The notes: a model not told the origin generated them from the letters alone. Shown: positions 44,281 to 53,803, numbered from the stretch's first letter. The stretch: 64,000 nucleotides of DNA from Sphingobacterium yanglingense (GCF_004363245.1 NZ_SNYV01000017.1:124001-188000), one strand, 5' to 3'. Numbers and translations: made by a program.

Positions 44281-45261
44281 TTAATTGTTTAGTGTTTTCA
44301 CTAATATTAAAATCGGTGCAATTTCTAAGCTGCAAAGATACAGAATTAAATAAAAGATTGAAAACCTAAGATTTCCCACAACACTATAAGCTGTTCGTAA
44401 AAAGCGGTATAAGAACAAGATAGACACCACAATAAGAAAGAAAATTAATATTATCTTAAAGTAGGAAGTAGGAAAAAAGGTAACGAAAAGTAATAAAGGC
44501 ATTAATATTAACATACTATTAAAGTATACTAAATATAGTACTGCTACATACTCCCGAACGAGCCGTTCGACCTCAAATACGACCGCAATAATGCGAACCA
44601 TCAATATCTTAGCGACAAATAGTATCGCCACAAGTACAGAAATCTGTATAAAATTAGCAACAGTGACCTCGCTCATAGGACTATAAGCCGAACGATAGAG
44701 GAGGATAAATAAGCCTAAGGAAAAACTAAAAATGATATATAAAAAGATGTAAGGCCAGGAGGTCATCACGTTATCTTCCTTACTGATTTGTGCCAGTACC
44801 CTATCATTGAAGAACCCGTATATAATATTCTGAAAGTTGGAATAAAAAAACAGCCGTACCAAGCCTATACCCAAAAACAGCAATATCAGCACACCGATAA
44901 TCCATAAAGGGCGATCCACCTTTTGAACCGCTTGCATGGTAGGTGCTTGCTTATGCTGATCAAGACTAGCCGTAAACTCCATCCAAGAAAGAAAATCATT
45001 ATCTGTCACCGTAATTTGTCGACGTAGGCTATCCAGATATGGATTAGGTCTATTGTTGTCCACGAAAACATACAATCTCGCTAAAGAATCTTTTTTCACC
45101 TGTATTGCGGACAAGGAGTCCTGTGTAGCCCGCAACAATGAATCTGACAAAGGAACTGCTGTCTGGGCCTTCAAGCTAGCAAACGAGAATACTACTACAA
45201 ATAGCATCAAAAGATATCCCAATTTTTCCCTAATTTGCAGTGGCCTATTCTTTGTTTTCAT
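44281..45261 (-). CDS. DUF4271 membrane protein
   Basis: A 326-residue integral membrane protein. A signal-like N-terminal helix is followed by a periplasmic region with a helical stretch (SLLRATQDSLSAIQVKKDSL) and then about six membrane segments from residue 130 to the end. This layout next to hemD matches the DUF4271 family of Bacteroidota. Function is unknown. It is divergently transcribed from tag with 46 bp between starts. Confidence 0.78.
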   Translation of the reverse strand: MKTKNRPLQIREKLGYLLMLFVVVFSFASLKAQTAVPLSDSLLRATQDSLSAIQVKKDSLARLYVFVDNNRPNPYLDSLRRQITVTDNDFLSWMEFTASLDQHKQAPTMQAVQKVDRPLWIIGVLILLFLGIGLVRLFFYSNFQNIIYGFFNDRVLAQISKEDNVMTSWPYIFLYIIFSFSLGLFILLYRSAYSPMSEVTVANFIQISVLVAILFVAKILMVRIIAVVFEVERLVREYVAVLYLVYFNSMLILMPLLLFVTFFPTSYFKIILIFFLIVVSILFLYRFLRTAYSVVGNLRFSIFYLILYLCSLEIAPILILVKTLNN

Positions 45262-45307
45262 GTATGCTCAAAGGTAGGATTTTTGTCAATAAAAACTAAA
45301 CGATTCT

Positions 45308-45874
45308 ATGGGAGATACAATCAATAGATGTCCTTGGTGTGGAGATGATCCACTATATGTGGCATACCATGACAAGGAATGGGGAAGAAAAGTCACTGAC
45401 GACCGCATCCTATTCGAATTTTTACTACTTGAATCTGCTCAAGCCGGGTTGAGCTGGATTACGATATTACGAAAGCGCGAGGGATACCGTCAACTTTTTG
45501 CAGACTTTGACCCTAATAAAGTAGCAAAATACACAGAAGAGCAAATTGACACCACAGTACAAAACCCAGCTATCATACGCCATCGGGGCAAAGTAGCAGC
45601 GGCCGTTACGAATGCACAGATTTTTCTAGATATACAGAAGGAGTTTGGTTCGTTTTACAAGTACCTGTATACCTTCTTGCCCAATGGACAACCTATAAAG
45701 AACAGTCTTCGCTCCATGAAAGATGCACAAGCTAGTACGCCTGAGTCGGACGCACTATCCAAAGATCTAAAGAAACGGGGTATCAAATTTTTTGGCAGCA
45801 CAATATGTTATGCATTCATGCAAGCCACCGGCATGGTCGACGATCATTTGGACTCCTGCCACTTTAAAGGCTAA
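45308..45874 (+). CDS. tag: DNA-3-methyladenine glycosylase I
   Basis: A 188-residue base-excision repair enzyme that removes 3-methyladenine. The N-terminus CPWCGDDPLYVAYHDKEWG gives zinc ligands Cys8 and His21, and the C-terminus DDHLDSCHF gives His180 and Cys184. The catalytic pocket region LLLESAQAGLSW carries Glu42. The extra Cys11 beside Cys8 is a common variation. Its last codons overlap the convergent hpt gene by four bases. Confidence 0.96.
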   Translation: MGDTINRCPWCGDDPLYVAYHDKEWGRKVTDDRILFEFLLLESAQAGLSWITILRKREGYRQLFADFDPNKVAKYTEEQIDTTVQNPAIIRHRGKVAAAVTNAQIFLDIQKEFGSFYKYLYTFLPNGQPIKNSLRSMKDAQASTPESDALSKDLKKRGIKFFGSTICYAFMQATGMVDDHLDSCHFKG

Positions 45875-46416
45875 GCTCCACCTGAGACCTCCTTGTAAAT
45901 ATCGGGGAGGTTTCTGCATTGACCATTATAGTCCAACCCATACCCTACTACAAACTCTGGTGCGATTTCAAAACCTACGTACATAATATTATCGAACTCA
46001 TATTGCAGACACTCTGGTTTAAACAACAAAGTACACACGGCTACACTGCCCACATTAAGTTTCTCCAAAGCTTCCATCGTATATTTCAATGATCGCCCCG
46101 AATCGACCACATCCTCGACTATGACAATATTCCGCCCCGTCAAATCCATCCCAACACCTATCAGTTCATGTATGTTACCCTGTGCCGTACCTGCATAGGA
46201 AGCCAATTTAACGAAGGACATCTCACAGGGAATATGCACCTGTTTCATCAAGTCCGCCATAAACATAAATGAACCATTCAGCACGCCTATAAAGACCGGA
46301 TGTTTGTCTGCGTACTGCACATTGATATCGATACCGATCAACCGAATTCTCTTTTTGATTTCATCATATTCTATAAAAGGCTCAAACTTCAAGTTATCAA
46401 TTTCAATCGTGCGCAT
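45871..46416 (-). CDS. hpt: Hypoxanthine phosphoribosyltransferase
   Basis: A 181-residue purine salvage enzyme that makes IMP/GMP from hypoxanthine/guanine and PRPP. The PRPP-binding loop is VIVEDVVDSGRSLKYT (Glu101, Asp102), the flexible-loop region is FVKLASYAGTAQG, and the purine-contact part includes FEIAPEFVVGYGLDYN. It lies 5 bp after the GT51 transglycosylase gene, so the two are co-transcribed. Confidence 0.93.
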   Translation of the reverse strand: MRTIEIDNLKFEPFIEYDEIKKRIRLIGIDINVQYADKHPVFIGVLNGSFMFMADLMKQVHIPCEMSFVKLASYAGTAQGNIHELIGVGMDLTGRNIVIVEDVVDSGRSLKYTMEALEKLNVGSVAVCTLLFKPECLQYEFDNIMYVGFEIAPEFVVGYGLDYNGQCRNLPDIYKEVSGGA

Positions 46417-46421
46417 CTTAT

Positions 46422-48467
46422 TTAGTTCTTTTTTTCTTTATTAAACAATTTATCGAGGATATATTTCTTATCTGTTTCCTCTCTTTCCATTTCTTCTATC
46501 AAACGTTCGTGCTCGTCTACTACATCCACTGACACCGTATCCCTGATCAATGGAGCAGGCGGACGTAACCCTGGCTGGAGCACAACGTCATAGAAACCAT
46601 AATTGGCATGTACATTCACCTCCTTCAGATCGCCTACTTTGGTCATAATAGATCCATAAGTATTAAAATGACGCTGCACCCAAGGTTTAAGATGTCCGGT
46701 GTAGTCGAATGAAGCGAGCCCGGTTTTAGGTCTAGGCACAATACTGGACAAGAACAAACTCTCCCCAAGATTGAGTTCCTGTGGCCGTTTCTTAAAATAA
46801 TACTGAGACGCCTCCGCAATGCCGTATACATCTTTACCCCATTCGATGACGTTCAAGTAAATCTCAAATAACCGATCCTTACTGACCTGTCCCGACGCCT
46901 CCATCAACCAAACCAGCAGGATCTCTTCAAACTTCCGGGTCATCGTTTTCTTACGGCTCAAAAACACATTTTTCACCAATTGCATAGAGAGTGTACTCGC
47001 CCCACGCTTAAATTTCCTTTCCTTAATATTCGTACGGATAGACAGCTTAAACGCCTCTTCTTCAAAACCATTGTGTGAGTAGAAGAAAGGATCTTCCGTA
47101 TTGCGCACCGTTGTTTTCAACACATAGGGAATCTGCGCCAATGGCGTAAAATTAGGATTACTTGGCCCTACCACGATATGTCTTACAAATGTCGTATCAT
47201 CATAAGCATCATATTCAAACGGAAAATTGAGTGAATCGACCTTTGCTTTTCCCCAACTCAACACCTTCAGATCGGTATCGTCAATCGATGACTTAAACAC
47301 TATATTGTCTGGATTGTCCAGCTCAACTGCAAAGTCTAAGTTGTAATCCACCTGCCCCGCGACTTCTATCCCTTCCAGACTTTCAAACAACCCGTGCGGG
47401 ATAGCATCGAAAAAATTCTGTGCTGTAAATGGCCCCGTCCTTAAAGACAGCTCAATTTTTTTATGGGGCTTGATCGTAAACCTAGCTTTGGGAGAAATAG
47501 AGAATTCTTTGACCGTTATTTTAGATTTGTCGGTCAGAGCGACGTAATCATTAGCTATGGCTATTCCCCCTGTCGCCAACCCATGTGGCAATATTACAGC
47601 TTCATCAGATAGTCGTCTATGCCTTACAACAAGATTATCATACTCCACTGCTCCAGTCAGATGCAATAAATCCTTCTCTACCTTACGGATACCGCTAAGA
47701 TCAAAAACCAAACGATCAAAACTGATTCCCAGTCCATATTTCCCTCTCAAAAAAGGCAGCTCCGTATTCTTCTCCTTCGAGGAGACTTCCACTTTCAATT
47801 TCTGACCATCTCCATCTACATATCCTTTTAAGCGCCATTCCGCATCATGATCATTAAGAAAAAGGCTCGTTTCAAAATCTCCATCATCAATAATTGCCTG
47901 AGGCACTCGTATACGCTGATGTAACAGGCTATCGCGGTAAGAGATCTCAAAATCATTCATCCGCATATTATTAGGTACCTTAGAAAATATTTGCTTGGCA
48001 AGCCGTTGTGCCCATTCTGCAAAGTTGCGTTCATTAGGTTCTTCTATCGCTGTCGAATCTTTCTCCTTTTTACGGAAGAGAAAATCATAATTGCTCAATG
48101 TATCCCGTTTCACAAAGGAGACCTTACCATGATCAAGATCAAAATGACCGATCTTGACATCTCCAAATAACAAAGGCCATATCCGAATACCCACCCCAAG
48201 ATGATCCATCGCAGCGAGTGTATCCCGGCCAGTAGGCACTACTGTAACACCGTCGAAAATAACGCTAGCCAAGCCGTCAAACCGATAACTATCCACTTTA
48301 AAATCGATTTGATAGTCTTTTTTAAGCTTAGCCTGCGCTTTTCTGACTGCAGCATCAAGATAACCTTCACGCTTGGACATTGCAAAAGCAAAAGCCCCCC
48401 CGATTAAAATAATAAGGGTTCCCAAGGCTATTACAAGCCACTTTTTCCGTGATACTGAAAATCGCAT
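46422..48467 (-). CDS. GT51 peptidoglycan transglycosylase with long N-terminal region
   Basis: A 681-residue protein. One N-terminal transmembrane helix (LVIALGTLIILIGGAFAFAM) is followed by about 420 residues of AsmA-like beta-rich sequence (AVRKAQAKLKKDYQIDFKVD, RFDGLASVIFDGVTVVPTG). A compact GT51 domain follows, with the catalytic region NTEDPFFYSHNGF (about 457), RGASTLSMQLVKNVFLSR (about 490), EIYLNVIEWG and EASQYYFKK. No penicillin-binding domain follows, so it is monofunctional, but MtgA-type enzymes are only about 240 residues. The extra region may link peptidoglycan synthesis to envelope lipids, which is inference. Confidence 0.88.
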   Translation of the reverse strand: MRFSVSRKKWLVIALGTLIILIGGAFAFAMSKREGYLDAAVRKAQAKLKKDYQIDFKVDSYRFDGLASVIFDGVTVVPTGRDTLAAMDHLGVGIRIWPLLFGDVKIGHFDLDHGKVSFVKRDTLSNYDFLFRKKEKDSTAIEEPNERNFAEWAQRLAKQIFSKVPNNMRMNDFEISYRDSLLHQRIRVPQAIIDDGDFETSLFLNDHDAEWRLKGYVDGDGQKLKVEVSSKEKNTELPFLRGKYGLGISFDRLVFDLSGIRKVEKDLLHLTGAVEYDNLVVRHRRLSDEAVILPHGLATGGIAIANDYVALTDKSKITVKEFSISPKARFTIKPHKKIELSLRTGPFTAQNFFDAIPHGLFESLEGIEVAGQVDYNLDFAVELDNPDNIVFKSSIDDTDLKVLSWGKAKVDSLNFPFEYDAYDDTTFVRHIVVGPSNPNFTPLAQIPYVLKTTVRNTEDPFFYSHNGFEEEAFKLSIRTNIKERKFKRGASTLSMQLVKNVFLSRKKTMTRKFEEILLVWLMEASGQVSKDRLFEIYLNVIEWGKDVYGIAEASQYYFKKRPQELNLGESLFLSSIVPRPKTGLASFDYTGHLKPWVQRHFNTYGSIMTKVGDLKEVNVHANYGFYDVVLQPGLRPPAPLIRDTVSVDVVDEHERLIEEMEREETDKKYILDKLFNKEKKN

Positions 48468-48758
48468 ATCTAACTCGACCTATTTGGACGTTAAACTTAG
48501 ATAAAAAGCGTGAAAATATCCAAAAGATACAAAAAAAATAGCTCTTTATTTACACTTAATACAGATATCGAGGAGCATGCTTTTAAAACAAAACCAAACA
48601 TTTATCCGACAATGAGGTTCCTAATTTTAAATCTACCTGCTGACCTATATCGGCGGGCATGATGCAACCAACGAGAACCCCACAGCATCTATGCACTTGG
48701 AATAAACGAAGAATAGTGTTATTTTAGACCATACTTAAACATAAACGCTACTAGAATT

Positions 48759-50180
48759 ATGAACAAACGGGAATTTTTAAAAAGCAGTGCTATAGGTGCG
48801 TTAGGTCTTCTCCTTTCCCCCTCTATACTAAAAGCTTTCCCCACAGATCGTCGCTTGCGGACTGCACATATCGGTGTTGGTGGCATGGGTCGGGCAGACT
48901 TGGATGCCATTTCATCCCATCCGAATGTGGATATTTTCGCACTATGCGATGTAGATGCCTTAAACCTAGATGAAGCGCACAAGCTACACCCTAAAGCTCG
49001 TATCTTTTCAGACTATCGAAAGATGCTAGCAGAACTTGGTGACCAGATTGATGCCGTCATTGTATCTACCCCCGATCATACCCACGCTCCAGCCTCACTA
49101 TTGGCCATGCAAATGAACAAACCGGTCTATTGCCAGAAGCCGTTGACGCACTATGTGTCGGAATCACGTGAAATGAAAAGAGTGGCAGCTGAAAAAAAAT
49201 TGGTTACCCAGATGGGAATTCAGGTGCATTCTTTCTATGACTACAAACTAGCGACGCATTTGATTCAATCCGGTATCATTGGCAAGGTTCACACGGTACA
49301 TGCCTGGTCTCCAAAAAACCACGGCTACGATGGTCCTCCTCCTCAGGGAGAGGATCCGATCCCAGAAACGTTAGATTGGAACTTATGGGCAGGCACTTCA
49401 CCTAAAAGACCTTATAAAAAAGACGTATATCATCCAGGACGTTGGAGACAATTGATGGATTACGGTTGTGGTACTTTGGGCGATATGGGGGTACATATTT
49501 TTGACACACCTTATAATGCGCTGCAGCTCGATGTACCGCGCACCATAGTCAATGAGTGTAGACCTACCAATGGGTTTGGTTTTCCAGAGCACAATAAAGT
49601 TACCTATGAATTCCCAGGCACTGCATACACCACCTCTTCGTTAAAATGGATCTGGTATGATGGCCCTGGGGCACCGGCAATAAATGAAGATTTAACGCTA
49701 CCCAATATGCAAGCTGTTAAAACAGAAGCAAAGAAACAGGACGATCCGGCTGTATTATCCTTAGACCCAGGAATAGCGGGCGACGGCCAACTCCCTGAAC
49801 AGGGCGCGATGTTTGTCGGTACCAAAGGGCGTTTGTTACTGCCACACTTTATGCAGTTGCCGAGAAAGATTGTCAACGGGCAGTACGTCGATATCTCCGA
49901 TGAAATAGAAAAGGTATCCGCCAAGTATAATCTGGGCAAACCTGTCCGTGACTACGACAAAGAAGGGGCTAAGCACTACCACCAGTTTGTAGATGCCTGT
50001 TTGGGTAAAGCAGAATGCTCAGCTCCCTTTGATTACGCTTCGCGACTTACGGAAACCATCCTTCTAGGAACCATTGCTGGACGTTTCCCTGGCGAAACCC
50101 TACATTGGGATGCTAAAAAGGCTAAGTTTAAGGAGGAAAAAGCAAACCAATATTTACAAGGCAACTATAGGACTTTTTAA
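48759..50180 (+). CDS. Gfo/Idh/MocA family oxidoreductase with Tat-like signal
   Basis: A 473-residue NAD(P)-dependent oxidoreductase. The N-terminus KREFLKSSAIGALGLLLSPS looks like a twin-arginine-type signal with Lys-Arg, so a periplasmic location is likely. The Rossmann motif HIGVGGMGRAD (38-47) is followed by VSTPDHTHAPASL and the catalytic region VYCQKPLTHYVSESREM. The C-terminal domain includes GCGTLGDMGVHIFDTP. Exported members act on sugars or glycosides. It is a single gene with its own terminator, so its pathway is not evident. The 290 bp upstream hold only an imperfect hairpin near 48640-48660. Confidence 0.88.
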   Translation: MNKREFLKSSAIGALGLLLSPSILKAFPTDRRLRTAHIGVGGMGRADLDAISSHPNVDIFALCDVDALNLDEAHKLHPKARIFSDYRKMLAELGDQIDAVIVSTPDHTHAPASLLAMQMNKPVYCQKPLTHYVSESREMKRVAAEKKLVTQMGIQVHSFYDYKLATHLIQSGIIGKVHTVHAWSPKNHGYDGPPPQGEDPIPETLDWNLWAGTSPKRPYKKDVYHPGRWRQLMDYGCGTLGDMGVHIFDTPYNALQLDVPRTIVNECRPTNGFGFPEHNKVTYEFPGTAYTTSSLKWIWYDGPGAPAINEDLTLPNMQAVKTEAKKQDDPAVLSLDPGIAGDGQLPEQGAMFVGTKGRLLLPHFMQLPRKIVNGQYVDISDEIEKVSAKYNLGKPVRDYDKEGAKHYHQFVDACLGKAECSAPFDYASRLTETILLGTIAGRFPGETLHWDAKKAKFKEEKANQYLQGNYRTF

Positions 50181-50207
50181 GAAAAACAGTTGTTTTAATT
50201 TATACAG

Positions 50208-50242
50208 AAAAGGTTTCCACCCTGAGGATGGAAACCTTTTTC
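50208..50242 (+). terminator. Rho-independent terminator after the oxidoreductase gene
   Basis: A perfect 12-bp stem (AAAAGGTTTCCA with TGGAAACCTTTT) and 9-nt loop, followed by TTC. Confidence 0.85.
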
Positions 50243-50413
50243 TATATAAAAACGCCTGTTACCACTTCTTTCTACCCTCCTCCATTTTTCTGTTACCTAT
50301 TATTTAGCTACAGCCCTTCAGAACGCCCAAATTTGCATATATAACTTATTTTCACTATATTACAAAATTCAGACGCAAACATTGCGAACCATCTGAACAT
50401 ATTTCTATCAAAT

Positions 50414-50456
50414 AAGGAGTGTACTTTATGCATAGGTATGCACAATCTAACTCCTT
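50414..50456 (+). promoter_or_regulatory. Structured leader hairpin before the small-protein gene
   Basis: Outer arms AAGGAGT and ACTCCTT (7 bp) enclose an inner perfect palindrome TGCATAggTATGCA (50429-50442), followed by TTTTATT. It sits 32 bp before the start of the small protein. It could be a weak terminator, an attenuator or a protein-binding leader. The remainder of 50243-50413 shows nothing clear. Confidence 0.45.
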
Positions 50457-50488
50457 TTATTCACAATCATATAAAAATCACTAAGCAT

Positions 50489-50773
50489 ATGAGCAATAAC
50501 ATTTTAATACATTATCCGAAGGCCAATTCGAGGCCTGTTAGTGTGAACTACAAAATATCGAATGAAGATGGGTTAAAAACAATTACTTGTGTCGTCCCGG
50601 ACAAAGAAAACACACCGGCTTGGCTCGAATTACAGAAATTTGAACTGCAGGCCATGAAGTTTGACAAAGGCTATGACCTGGTATTCGAACAACGTAAATT
50701 TGACCGCAACCTGGACACTGTGTTATTCATGGATAAAGTCTTCGAAAAGATTATGGATTTGAGGCAAACATGA
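50489..50773 (+). CDS. Small protein of unknown function
   Basis: A 94-residue acidic-basic cytoplasmic protein. The start at MSNNILIHYPKANSRPVSVN is chosen over an in-frame ATG 17 codons upstream that lies in the leader hairpin. It has no membrane segment or signal. The pattern VNYKISNEDGLKTITCVVPD and the helical C-terminus LDTVLFMDKVFEKIMDLRQ suggest a small alpha/beta fold. No family was recognised. It is 48 bp upstream of mrp and probably co-transcribed with it. Confidence 0.65.
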   Translation: MSNNILIHYPKANSRPVSVNYKISNEDGLKTITCVVPDKENTPAWLELQKFELQAMKFDKGYDLVFEQRKFDRNLDTVLFMDKVFEKIMDLRQT

Positions 50774-50821
50774 CACGTTTGTCTGCGGCAATGCGTAGCT
50801 TTGTAGTAGAATTACGAAGTT

Positions 50822-51880
50822 ATGATTACAAAAGAGCAGATATTACACGCATTGAGCCATGTAGAGGATCCGGATTTGAAGAAAGATCTGGTTACGCTCC
50901 ATATGATTCAAAATATTGAGATATATCCGAACAAATTAAAATTTGATGTGGTACTCACCACACCAGCATGTCCGATGAAAGGGCATATCGAACACGCCTG
51001 TCGTAATGCGATTGCCCTATTTGTAGACAAGGATATCGAGGTCGACATCAACATGACCTCCAATGTCACCAGTGTAGACACCTCCCAGCTTAAAGGCATC
51101 AAGAATATTATCCTTGTTTCGTCGGGCAAAGGTGGTGTGGGCAAATCTACTGTAGCAAGTAACCTAGCGCTGGCTCTTGCAGAATCCGGTGCCAAAACAG
51201 GCCTCCTTGATGCAGACATCTATGGACCATCGTTACCGATTATGTTCGGCCTAGAAGGTGCTAAACCGATGGCTACACAGATGCCAGATGGTAAGACGAA
51301 AATTGAGCCTATCGAGAAGTTTGGACTGAAACTTCTCTCTATTGGTTTCTTTACCGATCCAAACCAGCCTATTCCCTGGCGAGGCCCTATGGCGACAGCT
51401 GCTATCAAACAGCTCTTTAACGATGCGGATTGGGGTGAGCTGGACTATCTGATCGTAGATATGCCGCCAGGTACTGGCGATATACATATCACGGTATCGC
51501 AGACCTACCCTATCTCGGGTGCGGTAATCGTGACCACACCACAGCAAGTGGCACTAGCTGATGCCATTAAAGGGATAGCCATGTATAAGATGGAAGGTAT
51601 CAACGTACCTATCATCGGAATAGTAGAGAATATGGCCTACTTTACGCCTGCCGAATTACCGGAAAACAAATATTATATTTTTGGAAAAGACGGAGGTAAG
51701 CGACTTGCTGACGATAACAAGGTTCCTTTTCTCGGCGAAATTCCATTGATCAAAGCGATCAGCGATGCCGGAGATAACGGCTTTCCAGTAGTACTAGATG
51801 GAGATGAGGATATATCCGAGGCTTATAAAAATATAGCGGGCCGTGTAGCCCAAGAAGTCAGTATATTGGCGAATAAGTAG
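50822..51880 (+). CDS. mrp: Mrp/ApbC-type iron-sulfur carrier ATPase
   Basis: A 352-residue P-loop protein. Residues 1-75 are a MIP18/DUF59 domain (ALSHVEDPDLKKDLVTLHMI, then TTPACPMKGHIE). The ATPase follows, with the deviant Walker A SSGKGGVGKST (100-110), DADIYGPSLP and DMPPGTGD. It assembles or carries Fe-S clusters. The CxxC pair that bridges a cluster in many Mrp proteins is absent; the equivalent region is VENMAYFTPAELPENKYYIF, as I know it from other Bacteroidota, so cluster binding may differ. Confidence 0.92.
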   Translation: MITKEQILHALSHVEDPDLKKDLVTLHMIQNIEIYPNKLKFDVVLTTPACPMKGHIEHACRNAIALFVDKDIEVDINMTSNVTSVDTSQLKGIKNIILVSSGKGGVGKSTVASNLALALAESGAKTGLLDADIYGPSLPIMFGLEGAKPMATQMPDGKTKIEPIEKFGLKLLSIGFFTDPNQPIPWRGPMATAAIKQLFNDADWGELDYLIVDMPPGTGDIHITVSQTYPISGAVIVTTPQQVALADAIKGIAMYKMEGINVPIIGIVENMAYFTPAELPENKYYIFGKDGGKRLADDNKVPFLGEIPLIKAISDAGDNGFPVVLDGDEDISEAYKNIAGRVAQEVSILANK

Positions 51881-51901
51881 TATTTTAAGCGTAACAAAAT
51901 A

Positions 51902-51946
51902 AACCAGAGAAGGTATCAATAATAGGCATTGATACCTTTTCTGGTT
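51902..51946. terminator. Long bidirectional terminator between mrp and the FecR gene
   Basis: Two 19-nt arms (51902-51920 and 51928-51946) pair with a single G-T wobble and a 7-nt loop. It ends 3 bp before the FecR stop codon. Confidence 0.85.
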
Positions 51947-51949
51947 ATA

Positions 51950-53233
51950 TCAAGGCTTCTCCGCCAACCTCGTATCCGTATCTTCAGGGCAAAAGCTCAA
52001 TAGCTCGTTTTTTTTCACCATTTTAGTGCCATCCTGACGGATTACCGCAAGTATTTCTTTTTCACTAAGCCTATGGCATACTGCAGCATTGACACGACGC
52101 TCCTCAGGTATACAATGTATATTCTGAATCCGAAACCCATACCAACGGCTCATCTCTACTACAAAATCCCGAAGCGAAGCATCTTCATACACACGCACTG
52201 CTCTACTCCAACGTACCGCTTTGTCGTAGTCTGCAGCCGTCGTGTAGAACAAGGTATCCCGCACATTTCTACTATCCCTATCCGCAATACGCACCAAAAG
52301 ACCTTGTGCACCAAGGCAGTCTAGCTTCACTCCCCTATCCTTATTATTCTCCCGCAATGTCGCTACACCTTTCAATAGCGTAGCCTGAGTCATACCACCT
52401 AGTGCCATCACCATCACTTCACCCTCTACCATCGTCACCTCCCCATTGTCCGTCACTAACCGCAATGGCCAGGCATCGGTCTTTTGCTCCATTTCTATCA
52501 AGGCCTCACCCAACACCTTTACTGCTGTACGATTTTTCAATTGTTGCAAGGGGTAGTGCAATGCCGATTGTGCGTTTAACCTAACCCGAGCACCATTCGG
52601 CAATTGAACCACACATTGCTGTAGGACTGCCGTAGAAATCACCAGTTCACGGAGCTTGGAATCCGTATCCACAGCACCGCTTTCTTCCAATACCAATAAA
52701 CCATCCGGCATCCTTTTCGCTATTAGCGGACCTAACGCAACAGACTCTCCCGAAGTCAGTACACGACTATTATTAGCCCCCAACAGCAGTGTAGATGCAG
52801 ACTCCGACAGTGGGAACTCCCCATCCATAGCAGCCTCATTGCAACTGCTCTCCACGTATAGTTGCTGCGTCTTAGGCTCTCGGCCCACTAAAAAAAGCAA
52901 TACTGCAGCAACGAAACATGCCGATACACCCACCGCCATCTGCACTAGCAGCTTACGTCTTTTATCTCTTTCCAATGCCTTTACCACCTCCATACCAGCC
53001 TGTATTGCTTTTGCTTTCTCCATGACCATATCCATATCGGGCCGCCAGTCCCCCAATTTACCTTTGGGCAATTGCCCTTCCAAATCACGCAGCACCTCGA
53101 TGACCATATTGTCATACGCCTCCTCCGAATAGCCCGCCCTTTCCTTTTTCAGTAGCAATGCTTCTTCTGGGCTGATCTGTCCCAACAGATCCTTTCTTAT
53201 TAATTCTTCGATATTTACCTTATTACTCTTCAT
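51950..53233 (-). CDS. FecR-type anti-sigma factor
   Basis: A 427-residue inner-membrane protein. The cytoplasmic N-terminal helices (1-92) would bind the sigma factor, a transmembrane helix spans about 95-117, and the periplasmic part has a FecR domain with VVQLPNGARVRLNAQSALHY (about 208-227) and a C-terminal DUF4974-like domain (VYEDASLRDFVVEMSRWYGF). It relays a signal from a TonB-dependent transporter's plug to the sigma factor encoded 33 bp upstream. Its partner is probably the SusC at 56889-60104, the nearest such gene, although that SusC lacks an obvious long N-terminal signalling extension. Confidence 0.9.
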   Translation of the reverse strand: MKSNKVNIEELIRKDLLGQISPEEALLLKKERAGYSEEAYDNMVIEVLRDLEGQLPKGKLGDWRPDMDMVMEKAKAIQAGMEVVKALERDKRRKLLVQMAVGVSACFVAAVLLFLVGREPKTQQLYVESSCNEAAMDGEFPLSESASTLLLGANNSRVLTSGESVALGPLIAKRMPDGLLVLEESGAVDTDSKLRELVISTAVLQQCVVQLPNGARVRLNAQSALHYPLQQLKNRTAVKVLGEALIEMEQKTDAWPLRLVTDNGEVTMVEGEVMVMALGGMTQATLLKGVATLRENNKDRGVKLDCLGAQGLLVRIADRDSRNVRDTLFYTTAADYDKAVRWSRAVRVYEDASLRDFVVEMSRWYGFRIQNIHCIPEERRVNAAVCHRLSEKEILAVIRQDGTKMVKKNELLSFCPEDTDTRLAEKP

Positions 53234-53266
53234 TGTGATCTTTGCTATAATTCACGATCCGACAGA

Positions 53267-53803
53267 TTACCTGCAATTACCTCTGAGAAAGTTCTCACAC
53301 TTTCGCTTCACTTTACTCATCAGATTCTTGACAGTTTGTGGTTTCAGATTAAAACGCTTTTCCAGCGCCTCATTATCCAAACCTTCCAGTGCCGAAGACC
53401 TTAATACTTCACTTTCCCTCGGGGTGAGCAGTTCGCCTTTGGAGAAAATCTCATCCATCAGCTCCTTAACAAGCAGATCCAAATCGGCCTCCTCACCATT
53501 ACTGACCTGATGCTCCTCCTCGATCGGCTCACCAGTATGTCTTTGCTGTGCACTACGTATTTTACCCCCTATCCTTCGGGCTATCCCCATGATATACTTA
53601 AAGGGATCATTCGCGCTAGCCACCTCTTGATGTTTTTGATAGACTACGATTAGCGTAAGCTGTATGACCTCCTGGGCCAGATCCATATCATAAGGAAATT
53701 TATGCACGACAAATGTTTTCAGCTGGTCCCCAAACCTCTCTTCCAGAAGTCGCAACCCACGATGCGGATCATCGTATAATATTTTAAAGATTTCATTGTC
53801 CAT
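53267..53803 (-). CDS. ECF RNA polymerase sigma factor
   Basis: A 178-residue sigma-70-like factor. Region 2 is visible as FPYDMDLAQEVIQLTLIVVY with DPFKYIMGIARR, and region 4 as LTPRESEVLRSSALEGLDNE followed by the recognition helix AEEN-like LKPQTVKNLMSKVKRK. It is held by the FecR protein encoded downstream and probably turns on the neighbouring SusC/SusD operon. The internal linker (about 85-110) is rich in Glu and longer than usual. Confidence 0.9.
   Translation of the reverse strand: MDNEIFKILYDDPHRGLRLLEERFGDQLKTFVVHKFPYDMDLAQEVIQLTLIVVYQKHQEVASANDPFKYIMGIARRIGGKIRSAQQRHTGEPIEEEHQVSNGEEADLDLLVKELMDEIFSKGELLTPRESEVLRSSALEGLDNEALEKRFNLKPQTVKNLMSKVKRKCENFLRGNCR

Noticed and set aside
52656-53132. 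158-codon frame on the plus strand
   Set aside because: Antisense to the well-supported FecR gene; its Ser/Thr-rich composition is a shadow of that reading frame.
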